This document shows positions 50,948 through 59,257 of a stretch of DNA of 64,000 nt, piece by piece. Position 1 is the stretch's first letter. The number at the start of each line of letters is the position of its first letter. This DNA is from Accumulibacter sp. GTDB lineage: Bacteria > Pseudomonadota > Gammaproteobacteria > Burkholderiales > Rhodocyclaceae. The DNA lies in NCBI RefSeq assembly GCF_036625195.1, contig NZ_JAZKUG010000001.1, forward strand, positions 3,162,001 through 3,226,000, written 5' to 3'. A model generated the notes under the pieces. The model worked only from the letters and a program-made list of their open reading frames with translations. It was not told the DNA's origin and made no database searches. The position numbers and the translations under genes were made by a program.

Positions 50948-51113
50948 GATCGTGTCCGCGGCAATGGAGGGCGAGATTATAGTGCTTCACGCGAGGGTCG
51001 CGGGCCTTCGTCCGGCGCCGCGCCGGCGCACGCAACGCCAGCGCTGGTCGATATGCCCCGCGGCGGGCAGCGGCAGGCTGCGGTCGGCGGAGTTCGGTGG
51101 TATAAGACGGGCG

Positions 51114-51845
51114 ATGCACGATGAAGCCTCCCTCTCGCCGCAGCGTCCGGCCGCCACCTATCGCTACTACGATCTGGTGATGGCGGCCTTCGTCGCGGTC
51201 TACCTCTGCTCGAACCTGATCGGACCGGCGAAGGCGGCACAACTGACGCTGCCGCTGCTCGGGCCGGTGACCTTTGGCGCCGGCGTCCTCTTCTTCCCGA
51301 TCTCCTACATCTTTGGCGACATCCTGACCGAGGTCTACGGCTATGCGCGGGCGCGGCGGGTGATCTGGGCCGGCTTCGCGGCAATGGCCTTCGCCTCGGC
51401 GATGGCCTGGATCGTCGTGCAGCTGCCGCCGGCGCCGGAGTGGCAGAACCAGGCCGCCTACGAGATCGCTTTCGGTTCGACCTGGCGCATCGTGCTGGCT
51501 TCGCTGGTCGCCTTCTTCTGCGGCGAGTTCGTCAATTCCTTCGTCCTCGCCAAGATGAAGATCCTCACCCGTGGCCGCTGGCTGTGGACGCGGACCATCG
51601 GTTCGACCATCGTCGGCGAGGGCGTCGACTCGGCGCTGTTCTACCCGCTGGCCTTCTACGGTTCCGGGCTGATTCCGAACGAGATCCTGTGGCAGGTGAT
51701 GCTTTCCCAGTTCGTCGTCAAGGTGATGGTCGAAGTGCTGTTCACGCCGCTGACCTACCGCATCGTGCGGGCGCTGAAGCGGGCGGAGAACGAGGACTAC
51801 TATGACCTGCAGACCAACTTCACGCCCTTCAGCCTGAAGGCCTGA
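51114..51845 (+). CDS. yhhQ: Queuosine precursor transporter (YhhQ-type)
   Basis: A 243-residue membrane protein of the VUT/YhhQ family that imports preQ0/preQ1. Six helices are predicted. Conserved segments are VAVYLCSNLIGPAKAA, FPISYIFGDILTEVYGYARARRVIWAG and FVNSFVLAKMKILTRGRWLWTRTIGSTIVGEGVDSALFYP. TATAAG lies close upstream of the ATG at 51114. No preQ1 riboswitch is evident in the short leader. Confidence 0.92.
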   Translation: MHDEASLSPQRPAATYRYYDLVMAAFVAVYLCSNLIGPAKAAQLTLPLLGPVTFGAGVLFFPISYIFGDILTEVYGYARARRVIWAGFAAMAFASAMAWIVVQLPPAPEWQNQAAYEIAFGSTWRIVLASLVAFFCGEFVNSFVLAKMKILTRGRWLWTRTIGSTIVGEGVDSALFYPLAFYGSGLIPNEILWQVMLSQFVVKVMVEVLFTPLTYRIVRALKRAENEDYYDLQTNFTPFSLKA

Positions 51846-51908
51846 AGCGCTGCGGCGGGCGCGCCTCCAGCAGCGCTGCCGGTCGCCGGCGAGACCGTCC
51901 GCGACCGC

Positions 51909-52724
51909 TCAGGGCGCCGGCTTGCGGCGCTTCTCGAGCAGCAGGCAGAGCAGCAGCTGGCGTTCGGCAGCGTCCGCTTCGCCGTTCCCATCGACGCCGA
52001 GGAAATGGCGGCGGAAGGCAGCCAGCGCCGCCGCCGGGTCGGCGACGTCGTAACCGATCGCCTGCAACGCGAGCAGCGGATCGAGCGCCACGACGTCCTG
52101 CTCTGCCGGCAGCTCGCGGCACCAGAGACCGAAGCCCTCGGCCGCCAGGCGCTGCCAGGGGAACCGGCGGCCCGGGTCGACCTTGCGCCCTGGCGCGATG
52201 TCGCCGTGACCGAGCACGTTGCCCTCCGGGATCCGGTGGCGTTGGCGCAGCTCGTGCAGCAGTTGCAGGAGGCGGGCGATCTGGTCTTCGGGGTAGGGCT
52301 CGGCGCCGCTGTTGTCGAGTTCGATGCCGATCGACGCCGAGTTGATGTCGGTCGTTCCGCCCCAGTAGGAAGCGCCCGCGTGCCAGGCGCGCCGGTCCTC
52401 GTCGACCAGCTGGTAGAGGGTGCCATCACGGCCGATCAGGTAATGCGAACTGACGCCGCGCGCCGGGTCGGTGAGCGTCCTCAGCGCTGGCTCGACGCTG
52501 CTGTTCGTCGTGTCGTGGATGATGACGAAATTCGGTCGACGGGCGTTGTGGTTGGGCGACGGTACCGACACGACCCCCGCGGCGGGTCCGGTCGGCGCGC
52601 TGCCGCAGCCAGCGAGGATGCTCGCCGCCAGCGCCAGCACGGCGGCAAGCGACAGCGCCGGGCGGCAGGGGGCGCGGGCTTGCTGCCGCTGCCCGGGCGG
52701 ACGCCGCCGCCGACAGCCGTTCAT
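51909..52724 (-). CDS. N-acetylmuramoyl-L-alanine amidase lipoprotein (AmiD-like)
   Basis: A 271-residue lipoprotein with the lipobox ILAGC. The amidase_2 domain has the zinc ligands in VIIHDTT, the later IGIELDNSG and a GHGDIAPGRKVDPG segment. It cleaves the amide between MurNAc and the stem peptide; AmiD-type enzymes sit in the outer membrane. Its ATG overlaps the stop of the upstream glycosyltransferase-like gene (ATGA), so the two are coupled. Confidence 0.88.
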   Translation of the reverse strand: MNGCRRRRPPGQRQQARAPCRPALSLAAVLALAASILAGCGSAPTGPAAGVVSVPSPNHNARRPNFVIIHDTTNSSVEPALRTLTDPARGVSSHYLIGRDGTLYQLVDEDRRAWHAGASYWGGTTDINSASIGIELDNSGAEPYPEDQIARLLQLLHELRQRHRIPEGNVLGHGDIAPGRKVDPGRRFPWQRLAAEGFGLWCRELPAEQDVVALDPLLALQAIGYDVADPAAALAAFRRHFLGVDGNGEADAAERQLLLCLLLEKRRKPAP

Positions 52725-55258
52725 GTCTCGCCCGGCGCTGGCGGCACGCCGGCGCCGCGTGCCGCCAGCGCGCGCAGCAGGCACTCCTCGAAGGAGCGGA
52801 CGACGCGCAGGTCGTCGTCGACCGCCGGTGCGGCAGCGCGGATCGCCGCGCGCAGCTCGCGACGGCGAACCTCGTCGCAACAGCCCGCGGCGAGTCCGGC
52901 GGCGATGGCCACGTACTCGTCAGCCGACGAGGCGATGCCCGCCGGCAGTCCTGCCCGGCGCAGCAGTCCGGCAGCGAGTCGCTGGCGCAGCGCGGGGCCC
53001 TCGAGCGTGACGATCGGCAGGCCGCGGTGCAGCGCCATCCAGGCCGTCGTGTAGCCGGAGAAGGCCGGGCAGTCGAGATAGACGTCGCAGCGGTCGAGGA
53101 GGGTCAGGAAGCGCGCCGGCACAAGCCAGGGGATGCAGAGCAGGTGTCGCGCCGGATCGAGCCCGTGCGCGTGGAAGGTGGACTCGAGGCGGGCGACGAT
53201 GCGATCGGTTGCCCACGGGCAGACCGGGTCGCGCAGGATGATGAAGACGCACGCCCCGCTGGCGGCAGCGATGCGGGCGTAGTGGTCGTCGTCGGCGGGA
53301 TCGAACTTGATCGCCCGCTGCGCGATCACGAAGCGCGGCCCCGGCATCGCCCGCAAGCGCGTCTCGATATCGTCCGGCAGCGCTTCGGCAGCCAGCGGCA
53401 GCGCGGCGGTGCAGCAGCCGGTGCCGGGCAGGCGGATCAGTTGCTCGCGGTAGTGGGCGTCGGCCTGCGGCGACTCGAGCAGCTCTCCGGAGAGGAAGAG
53501 GTCGATGCTCGCCAGGCCGGTGGTGATCGGGTGTCCCCAGCCGGCCACCTGCAGCGGCGCCAGGCGGTGCGCGGCGAGAAAGTAGCAGAGCGAGGACATG
53601 CCGATCTCGGGGTAGAAGACGACATCGGGCGTATCCTCGGCGGCGGCGGCCAGCCAGCCGGCGGCATCGATGACCGTCTGCCGGTCGCGCCAGCCGTCCA
53701 CCAGTCCGCGGGCGAAAGCGGTCTCCTCGTCCTCGACGTTGCCGAGGTGATAGACGATCAGCTCGAAGCGCTGCCGGTCGATGTGCAGCAACAGTCCGCG
53801 CAGGACGACGTTCCAGACCGAATGCCAGCGCACGTGATGCGAGACGATGAGCAGGCGGACCCGTGTGCGGGCTGGCGGCTGCGGGCGGCGCTGCGGGCCG
53901 AGGCATTCGCCGACGAGGTCGGCATAGCGTGCAAGCAGCCCGACGTGGTTGCCGGTCCGGTATGCCAGGAAGAACGCCTGCTGCGTGCTTGCGAGCTCGG
54001 CGGCGGACAACGGCGGGCGCTTCCTGGCGTGCAGCCAGTCGGCCAGTTCGTCGAGCGCAGCGGCGAAAGCCGGCGCGATGCCCGCCGCCTCCTCACGACT
54101 CTGCGCCACCACCGGCAGTGCCGCGGTGGCGAGCGCCAGCCTGGCGCTCGCCCGTTCGGGCTGCAGGGCGATCGCCTGCAGGTAGCAGCTGCGGGCTTCG
54201 GCCGCGCGCCCGAGTTCCTGCCGCACGCTGGCGAGTCTCTCGTGCAGCGCCGGGTCCTGCGGATCGGCCTCCACGGCCTGGCGGTAGCTGTGCTCCGCTT
54301 CGGCGAAGCGGTTCTGCTCGACGAACAGCCGCCCGAGGTTGGCATGGACGCTCGGCAGCAGCGGGTCGAGTTCGAGACAGCGGCGATAGCAGTCGCTGGC
54401 CTGCGCGGTCTGGCCGAGCTCCTGCAGCACGTTGCCGAGACCCTCGAGCGCCGGCAGCCAGTTCGGCTCGCTCTGCAGCGCGGCGACGAAGCATTGCCTG
54501 GCCTCGGCGAGGCGAGCCGAGCGCAGCAGGACGTTGCCGAGGCAGAAGTGCGCCACCGGCGTCGCCGGTGCCAGGTGCAGTGCGCGCCGGCAGTGCCTTT
54601 CCGCCTCGTCGAGGTGGCCGAGCTCGCCGAGCGTCAGGGCGAGCGCCACCAGTCCGTCGACGAAATCGGGCGCCCGCACGGGCAGCTGGCCGAGGTGCTG
54701 CGCCGCCTCGGCGAAGTGTCCGAGCCGGCGCAGCGTGTCGCCGAGGTGGAAGAGGGCGAGTGGATTTGCCGGCTGCACGGCGAGCGCGCGCCGGAAGCTG
54801 GCGACTGCGTCGGCGAGGCGGGAATGAGCCACGAAAGCCCGGCCGAGGCCGCTCAGCGCCTCGAAATCCTGCGGTGACAGATTCGCCGCGCGCTGCCAGG
54901 CGGCGAGACTGTCCTGCCCCTGCGCTTCCAGGCTGGCGCCGAGCAGCCCCCAGAGGAAGCCCGACTGCGGCGAGGTCCGCAGCAGGTGTTGCAGCAGTGC
55001 GGCGAGCTCGGCGAAGCGGCCGCCGCGATACATCGCGAGCAAGTGTCCCGGGTCACCGGCGGCTGGCGTGCCGGCCGGCTGGCCACTGCCGTCGGCGCGT
55101 CCGAGGCAGCAATTCTTGTATTTCCTGCCGCTGCCACAGGGACAGGGCTCGTTGCGCCCGGTGCTCACCGACCGGCGCGCGATGGATTGGCGATGCGGCT
55201 CATCGGCCAAGTGTATGTCGGCCCGCGCGGCACGGTCAATCGGACCGCCGTGGAGCAT
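52721..55258 (-). CDS. SEC-C/TPR/O-GlcNAc transferase-like (SPINDLY-type) protein
   Basis: An 845-residue protein. A SEC-C zinc motif (RNEPCPCGSGRKYKNCC) lies near residue 40. About nine tetratricopeptide repeats (~75-360) follow, then a C-terminal OGT-like glycosyltransferase domain (~460-830) with HVRWHSVWNVVLRGLLLHID, AGWGHPITTGLASIDLF and PAFSGYTTAWMALHRGLPIVT. It should add a sugar to protein or glycan. The ATG at 55258 lacks a strong ribosome site; a GTG at 55168 next to the SEC-C motif is possible. It is coupled to the murein amidase gene, which is not usual for this family. Confidence 0.83.
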   Translation of the reverse strand: MLHGGPIDRAARADIHLADEPHRQSIARRSVSTGRNEPCPCGSGRKYKNCCLGRADGSGQPAGTPAAGDPGHLLAMYRGGRFAELAALLQHLLRTSPQSGFLWGLLGASLEAQGQDSLAAWQRAANLSPQDFEALSGLGRAFVAHSRLADAVASFRRALAVQPANPLALFHLGDTLRRLGHFAEAAQHLGQLPVRAPDFVDGLVALALTLGELGHLDEAERHCRRALHLAPATPVAHFCLGNVLLRSARLAEARQCFVAALQSEPNWLPALEGLGNVLQELGQTAQASDCYRRCLELDPLLPSVHANLGRLFVEQNRFAEAEHSYRQAVEADPQDPALHERLASVRQELGRAAEARSCYLQAIALQPERASARLALATAALPVVAQSREEAAGIAPAFAAALDELADWLHARKRPPLSAAELASTQQAFFLAYRTGNHVGLLARYADLVGECLGPQRRPQPPARTRVRLLIVSHHVRWHSVWNVVLRGLLLHIDRQRFELIVYHLGNVEDEETAFARGLVDGWRDRQTVIDAAGWLAAAAEDTPDVVFYPEIGMSSLCYFLAAHRLAPLQVAGWGHPITTGLASIDLFLSGELLESPQADAHYREQLIRLPGTGCCTAALPLAAEALPDDIETRLRAMPGPRFVIAQRAIKFDPADDDHYARIAAASGACVFIILRDPVCPWATDRIVARLESTFHAHGLDPARHLLCIPWLVPARFLTLLDRCDVYLDCPAFSGYTTAWMALHRGLPIVTLEGPALRQRLAAGLLRRAGLPAGIASSADEYVAIAAGLAAGCCDEVRRRELRAAIRAAAPAVDDDLRVVRSFEECLLRALAARGAGVPPAPGET

Positions 55259-55440
55259 GGCGGCCCACATCCGGTTTCGCCGCGGATCGGCGCGGCCTTC
55301 CTGCGGCACGGCGAGGCGGCATGGTGGCTCCCCGGCGAGCGGACGGGCGGCAGTCCGGGGAGCTGCGGAGGCGGTGCGCGTGATACCATCGCCCGCGACC
55401 GTTCGCCGCGGATGCCGCCGCGGCAAGCCTCCCGTTGCCG

Positions 55441-57258
55441 ATGACCGAAGCCTTCGATGCCCAAGCCCTGCTTGCCACGCTGACCGACCTGCCGGGTGTC
55501 TACCGGATGATCGACGGCGACGGGCAGGTGCTCTACGTTGGCAAGGCGAAGAATCTGCGCAAGCGGGTTGGCTCGTATTTTCGCGAACGCCACCCGAGCC
55601 CGCGCATCGCCCTGATGGTGGCGCAGGTCACGCATGTCGAGACCACCGTGACCCGCTCCGAGGCGGAAGCGCTGCTGCTCGAGAACAATCTGATCAAGAG
55701 CCTGGCGCCGCGCTACAACATCCTCTTCCGCGACGACAAGTCCTACCCCTACATCGTCCTGACGCACGAGAGCTTTCCGCAACTGGCCTTCTTTCGCGGC
55801 AGCACCGATCGGCGTGCCGATTACTTCGGCCCGTTCCCGTCGTCGGTCGCGGTGCGCGAGAGCATCCATCTGCTGCAGAAGATGTTCCGCCTGCGGACCT
55901 GCGACAACCCGGTGTTCAACAACCGCTCGCGGCCGTGCCTGCTCTACCAGATCGGGCGCTGCTCCGGCCCCTGTGTCGGGCTCATCGACGCCGCGCGCTA
56001 TGCCGAGGACGTCCGCCTCGCCGGCTTGTTCCTGCAGGGGCGGCAGCGCGATGTGATCGACAGCCTGAGCGAGCTGATGGACCGCGCCGCCGCCCGGCTC
56101 GCCTTCGAGCAGGCTGCCGTCTACCGGGACCAGATCCAGTCGCTGCGCCAGGTGCAGGAGAAGCAGTACGTCGAGAGCGGCCGGGATGGCGACGTCGACG
56201 TCGTCGCGGCCGTCGCCGCGGACGGCCTGTGCTGCGTGAACCTGGCCATGGTCCGCGGTGGCCGGCATCTCGGCGACCGGCCGCAGTTTCCCGCCAATGC
56301 CGGTGATTCGTCGCCGCTCGAGGCGTTGACGGCCTTCCTGTACCAGCATTACCTGGCGCACCCGATGCCGACACGGATTCTTCTCAATCTGGCCCTGCCC
56401 GATGGCGAGGTCGCCGCGTCGCTGGCCGAGATGACCGGCGTCCGCGTCCGCCTGAGCCAACCGCGCTTCACCGTGCAGCGCATCTGGGTCGAGATGGCGG
56501 AGCAGAACGCCCGTCTGGCGATCACGGCGCGGCGGGTCGCCCTCGCGCGGCAGGAAGCCCGGCTGGACGAACTCTGCCGGACGCTGCAACTGGATGTCGA
56601 GCCGGGGCAAGAGGTGCGCATCGAGTGTTTCGACATCAGCCACACGCAGGGCGAGTCGACGGTCGCCTCGTGTGTCGTCCATCAGGGCGGCGGCATGCGA
56701 CGCGGCGAATACCGCCGCTTCAACATCGCCGATATCCAGCCCGGCGACGACTGCGCCGCCATCCGGCAGGCGGTGCAGCGGCGCTACGAGAAACTCTCGG
56801 CGGGCGAGGGCATATTGCCGACACTGCTCCTGATCGACGGCGGCAGCGGCCAGGTGGCCGCCGCAGCGGCGGCGCTCGAGGAACTCGGACTGTCGCAGTT
56901 GCCACTGCTGGGAGTCGCCAAGGGCGAGGCGCGCAAACCCGGATTGGAAACACTCGTTTTCGCGGACGGCCGCAAGCCGCTACAATTGCCGCCGGAACAT
57001 CCCGCGCTGCATCTGATCCAAGAGATTCGCGACGAGGCGCACCGCTTCGCCGTCTCCGGGCACCGGGCACGACGCGGCAAGGCTGGCAGAAGTTCGCGTC
57101 TGGACGAGATCAGTGGTATCGGACCGAAGCGACGCAAGGCGCTGATCGCGCGTTTTGGCGGCCTGCAGGGCATCTCGGATGCCGGGGTCGACCAGCTCAC
57201 CGCAGTTCCGGGCATCAGCCGGGAACTGGCCGAGAAAATCTACGCGGCGCTGCACTGA
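55441..57258 (+). CDS. uvrC: Excinuclease ABC subunit C
   Basis: A 605-residue nuclease subunit of UvrABC. The GIY-YIG domain is at ~14-90 (PGVYRMIDGDGQVLYVGKAKNLRKRV). A UvrB-interacting UVR motif is near residue 205, then the RNase H-like C-nuclease domain (ECFDISHTQGE, IDGGSGQ) and two C-terminal HhH motifs (ISGIGPKRRKALIARFGGLQGI, VPGISRELAEKIYAALH). The ATG at 55441 is used; a TTG two codons earlier is also open. It is followed directly by pgsA, the conserved betaproteobacterial order. Confidence 0.96.
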   Translation: MTEAFDAQALLATLTDLPGVYRMIDGDGQVLYVGKAKNLRKRVGSYFRERHPSPRIALMVAQVTHVETTVTRSEAEALLLENNLIKSLAPRYNILFRDDKSYPYIVLTHESFPQLAFFRGSTDRRADYFGPFPSSVAVRESIHLLQKMFRLRTCDNPVFNNRSRPCLLYQIGRCSGPCVGLIDAARYAEDVRLAGLFLQGRQRDVIDSLSELMDRAAARLAFEQAAVYRDQIQSLRQVQEKQYVESGRDGDVDVVAAVAADGLCCVNLAMVRGGRHLGDRPQFPANAGDSSPLEALTAFLYQHYLAHPMPTRILLNLALPDGEVAASLAEMTGVRVRLSQPRFTVQRIWVEMAEQNARLAITARRVALARQEARLDELCRTLQLDVEPGQEVRIECFDISHTQGESTVASCVVHQGGGMRRGEYRRFNIADIQPGDDCAAIRQAVQRRYEKLSAGEGILPTLLLIDGGSGQVAAAAAALEELGLSQLPLLGVAKGEARKPGLETLVFADGRKPLQLPPEHPALHLIQEIRDEAHRFAVSGHRARRGKAGRSSRLDEISGIGPKRRKALIARFGGLQGISDAGVDQLTAVPGISRELAEKIYAALH

Positions 57259-57836
57259 TGCCAATCAACATACCGATCCTGCTGACCTGGCTGCGGATCA
57301 TCCTGATCCCGCTGCTGATCGCCGTGTACTACCTGCCGGAATCGTGGCTGCGCGCCACTCATCAGGATCTGGCGGCGACGCTGATCTTCATCGTCGCCGC
57401 CGCCACCGACTGGCTCGACGGTCATCTCGCGCGGCGCTGGCACCAGACCTCGGCCTTTGGCGCCTTCCTCGATCCGGTGGCCGACAAGCTGATGGTCGCG
57501 GCCACCCTCATCGTCCTCGTCCAGCTCGGTCGCCTCGATGCCATCCTGGCGGCAATCATCATCGGCCGCGAGATCACCATCTCGGCACTGCGCGAATGGA
57601 TGGCGCGCATCGGCGCACACCGCAGCGTCGCCGTGTCGATGATCGGCAAGATCAAGACGACGGCGCAGATGGTCGCCATTCCGATGCTCCTGTACTACCG
57701 GCCGCTGTTCGGCTTCAGCGCCTTCGAACTCGGCACCTGGCTGATCTACATCGCAGCCGTGCTGACCTTGTGGTCGATGGGCTATTACATGCGGATGGCC
57801 TGGCCGCACCTGATCGAGGAGGATCGGCGGCGCTAG
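57258..57836 (+). CDS. pgsA: CDP-diacylglycerol-glycerol-3-phosphate 3-phosphatidyltransferase
   Basis: A 192-residue membrane enzyme that makes phosphatidylglycerophosphate. The CDP-alcohol phosphotransferase motif DWLDGHLARRWHQTSAFGAFLDPVADK is intact (DxxDGxxAR-x8-GxxxDxxxD). Four to five helices surround it. The ATG overlaps the uvrC stop by one base (TGATG), so the pair is one operon. Confidence 0.95.
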   Translation: MPINIPILLTWLRIILIPLLIAVYYLPESWLRATHQDLAATLIFIVAAATDWLDGHLARRWHQTSAFGAFLDPVADKLMVAATLIVLVQLGRLDAILAAIIIGREITISALREWMARIGAHRSVAVSMIGKIKTTAQMVAIPMLLYYRPLFGFSAFELGTWLIYIAAVLTLWSMGYYMRMAWPHLIEEDRRR

Positions 57837-57896
57837 CGGCGGCCCGACGCCCGCTCGGCCCACCGTCGCCCGTCGTGGCACGCCGGGACGAATGCG

Positions 57897-57924
57897 TTGA
57901 CAGTCTTGGGCAGGCCTTTATAAT
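57897..57924 (+). promoter_or_regulatory. Consensus sigma-70 promoter of the tRNA-Gly/tRNA-Cys unit
   Basis: TTGACA (57897-57902) and TATAAT (57919-57924) are separated by 16 nt, 16 bp before tRNA-Gly. Both hexamers are exact consensus. Confidence 0.85.
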
Positions 57925-57939
57925 GCGCGTTCTTTGCAA

Positions 57940-58015
57940 GCGGGAATAGCTCAGTTGGTAGAGCGATACCTTGCCAAGGTATAGGTCGAGAGTTCGAGAC
58001 TCTTTTCCCGCTCCA
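57940..58015 (+). tRNA. tRNA-Gly (anticodon GCC)
   Basis: A complete 76-nt cloverleaf: the acceptor GCGGGAA pairs with TTCCCGC, the D-arm is normal, and the anticodon loop TTGCCAA lies in the ATACC/GGTAT stem. The T-arm is GAGAGTTCGAGACTC and CCA is encoded. It reads GGC and GGU and is co-transcribed with the following tRNA-Cys. Confidence 0.97.
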
Positions 58016-58078
58016 GATCTTCCGCACGGCACTCGGGCCACCCCGGGCAGGCCGTACCGCCAGTCAGCCGACGGGCGT

Positions 58079-58152
58079 GGCGCGATAGCAAAGCGGTTAT
58101 GCACCGGATTGCAAATCCGTGTAGGTGGGTTCGACTCCCGCTCGCGCCTCCA
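58079..58152 (+). tRNA. tRNA-Cys (anticodon GCA)
   Basis: A 74-nt cloverleaf: the acceptor GGCGCGA pairs with TCGCGCC, the anticodon arm is CGGATTGCAAATCCG with GCA, the T-arm is GGTGGGTTCGACTCCCGC, and CCA is encoded. It is the only cysteine tRNA in the window. The accessory island starts just downstream, so its 3' end is a candidate attachment site. Confidence 0.96.
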
Positions 58153-58454
58153 AAAAAATCAATCAGTTATGCCATGATTCCGCCGATCTGGTCTTGCTGG
58201 GCTAGCAGCGGGCTAGCACCGCGGGGAAAAACGCTGCGATTCGTCGAGGGTTGCGCCACCGGCACAGGCACGCTGGCCGGCCGCGCGAGGTCGGTGCCAG
58301 GCGCCGCCCACAGTGGTAACCATGTTGGTAGCCAAGCTTGGAAACTGTTCTGGAAATCCGACTTTGGAAAGTCTGCGCCGGCGACCGAAACCATGCCCGA
58401 CACCACCGTCGCATCAAAGAAAACCCGGCGCGCGGCCGGGTCGTGTGGTCTCAA
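58153..58454. other. Junction between the tRNA unit and the accessory island
   Basis: No gene is supported here. A near-duplicate GGGCTAGCA pair (58198-58216) lies close to the tRNA. I did not find a direct repeat of the tRNA-Cys 3' end within the window, so an attachment site is only a possibility. Confidence 0.45.
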
Positions 58455-58787
58455 TCAGGCCCCCGTCGAGCTGGCAGCACGGTGAACAGCATAGCGACGC
58501 TCGGTGTTTGGATCTCGGTAGTTGCATCCGACTTCTTCGGCGCGGGAGTTGATGCAGTTCTCGATGTCGTCGGCCTTGCCCCAAATGGCGCGCAGTGCGC
58601 CAGCGATGGCTTCGTGATCCCTGCTGGCGCTTGGCCCTTCCATCGCTGCCAAGGCGAGTTTGGCAATGGCCGAGATCGCGGAGAAGCCTTCTTGCGACAG
58701 ACTGTCCATGTCGAGGACGGCTGCCTGCAATCTGACCAAATCGTCGCAGTGAGTTGGCGCGGTCGCGCAGGTATCGGGGTGGATCAT
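58455..58787 (-). CDS. Small island protein of unknown function
   Basis: A 110-residue acidic, Ala-rich soluble protein that I do not recognise. The ATG at 58787 is preceded by GGAG. The sequence shows two helical stretches (MDSLSQEGFSAISAIAKLAL; AIAGALRAIWGKADDIENC) and three to four cysteines. It resembles short orphan proteins that sit beside integrases and structured leaders in integrated elements. The upstream inverted repeats may control it. Confidence 0.62.
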   Translation of the reverse strand: MIHPDTCATAPTHCDDLVRLQAAVLDMDSLSQEGFSAISAIAKLALAAMEGPSASRDHEAIAGALRAIWGKADDIENCINSRAEEVGCNYRDPNTERRYAVHRAASSTGA

Positions 58788-59257
58788 GGCATGACTCCAG
58801 GTTGCGGTTGTTGTCTTCCGCCTCCCCGCTTCCAAACGGGAGGGCAGACCGTGCGGGTTGGAAGACCGGCACCTGGAACCGGCAGGCGCGAAGGCCTCCC
58901 GCACGGTCGCCCAAAACCTGGACGCCATGCGACGGAAGAAAAAAACCGCTCAAGCAGCGGCTCGTCCGCCAAGTGCTCCGGGCTTCCAAACCCGCATCGC
59001 TCATGTGCAGCGACAGCAGCAGTATTGGCCACTGGCCAGCACTACGTCAAGGGGCTTTCGCTGGGTAACCCCGGATGCGCCACAAGTCAATAAACTTGCG
59101 CGACGAGGGGGCACGCGCCCTGCAGTCTTGCCCGGGGATCTCCCACTTGCCGCTTGCCCGATTGACCGCGGTTCACAAGGCCACATACACTCTCGGTGTC
59201 CTAGGCAGACCCCTGCCGTTTCCCTCAACCGCAGTGAAATTCTCCCGGTGATTCCAC
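58788..59257. other. Intergenic region with structured leader and chimera promoter
   Basis: No gene is supported in 470 bp. The left part is the inverted-repeat block listed separately, on the leader side of the small island gene. The right part carries the expression signals of the J-domain chimera; no clear -35/-10 pair was seen and its ribosome site is poor. Confidence 0.5.
58829..58910 (-). promoter_or_regulatory. Nested inverted repeats, possible structured leader or attenuator
   Basis: GACCGTGCGGG (58847-58857) pairs perfectly with CCCGCACGGTC (58898-58908). A shorter stem CTTCCAA/TTGGAAG (58830-58836 with 58858-58864) encloses the first arm and cannot coexist with the long stem. A third palindrome (CCGGCACC/AACCGG region) lies in the loop. 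Competing stems just upstream of a short gene suggest an RNA switch, attenuator or phage-type control site. Confidence 0.5.

Noticed and set aside
50950..51113. A preQ1 riboswitch before the queuosine-precursor transporter
   Set aside because: The leader is short and I could not find the expected H-type pseudoknot with an A-rich tail.
53027..54877. A 616-codon plus-strand frame opposite the OGT-like gene
   Set aside because: An antisense shadow of the tetratricopeptide repeats with no recognisable domain.
58153..58230. A direct-repeat attachment site after tRNA-Cys
   Set aside because: I found no repeat of the tRNA 3' end inside the window and no integrase nearby; the far end lies outside.
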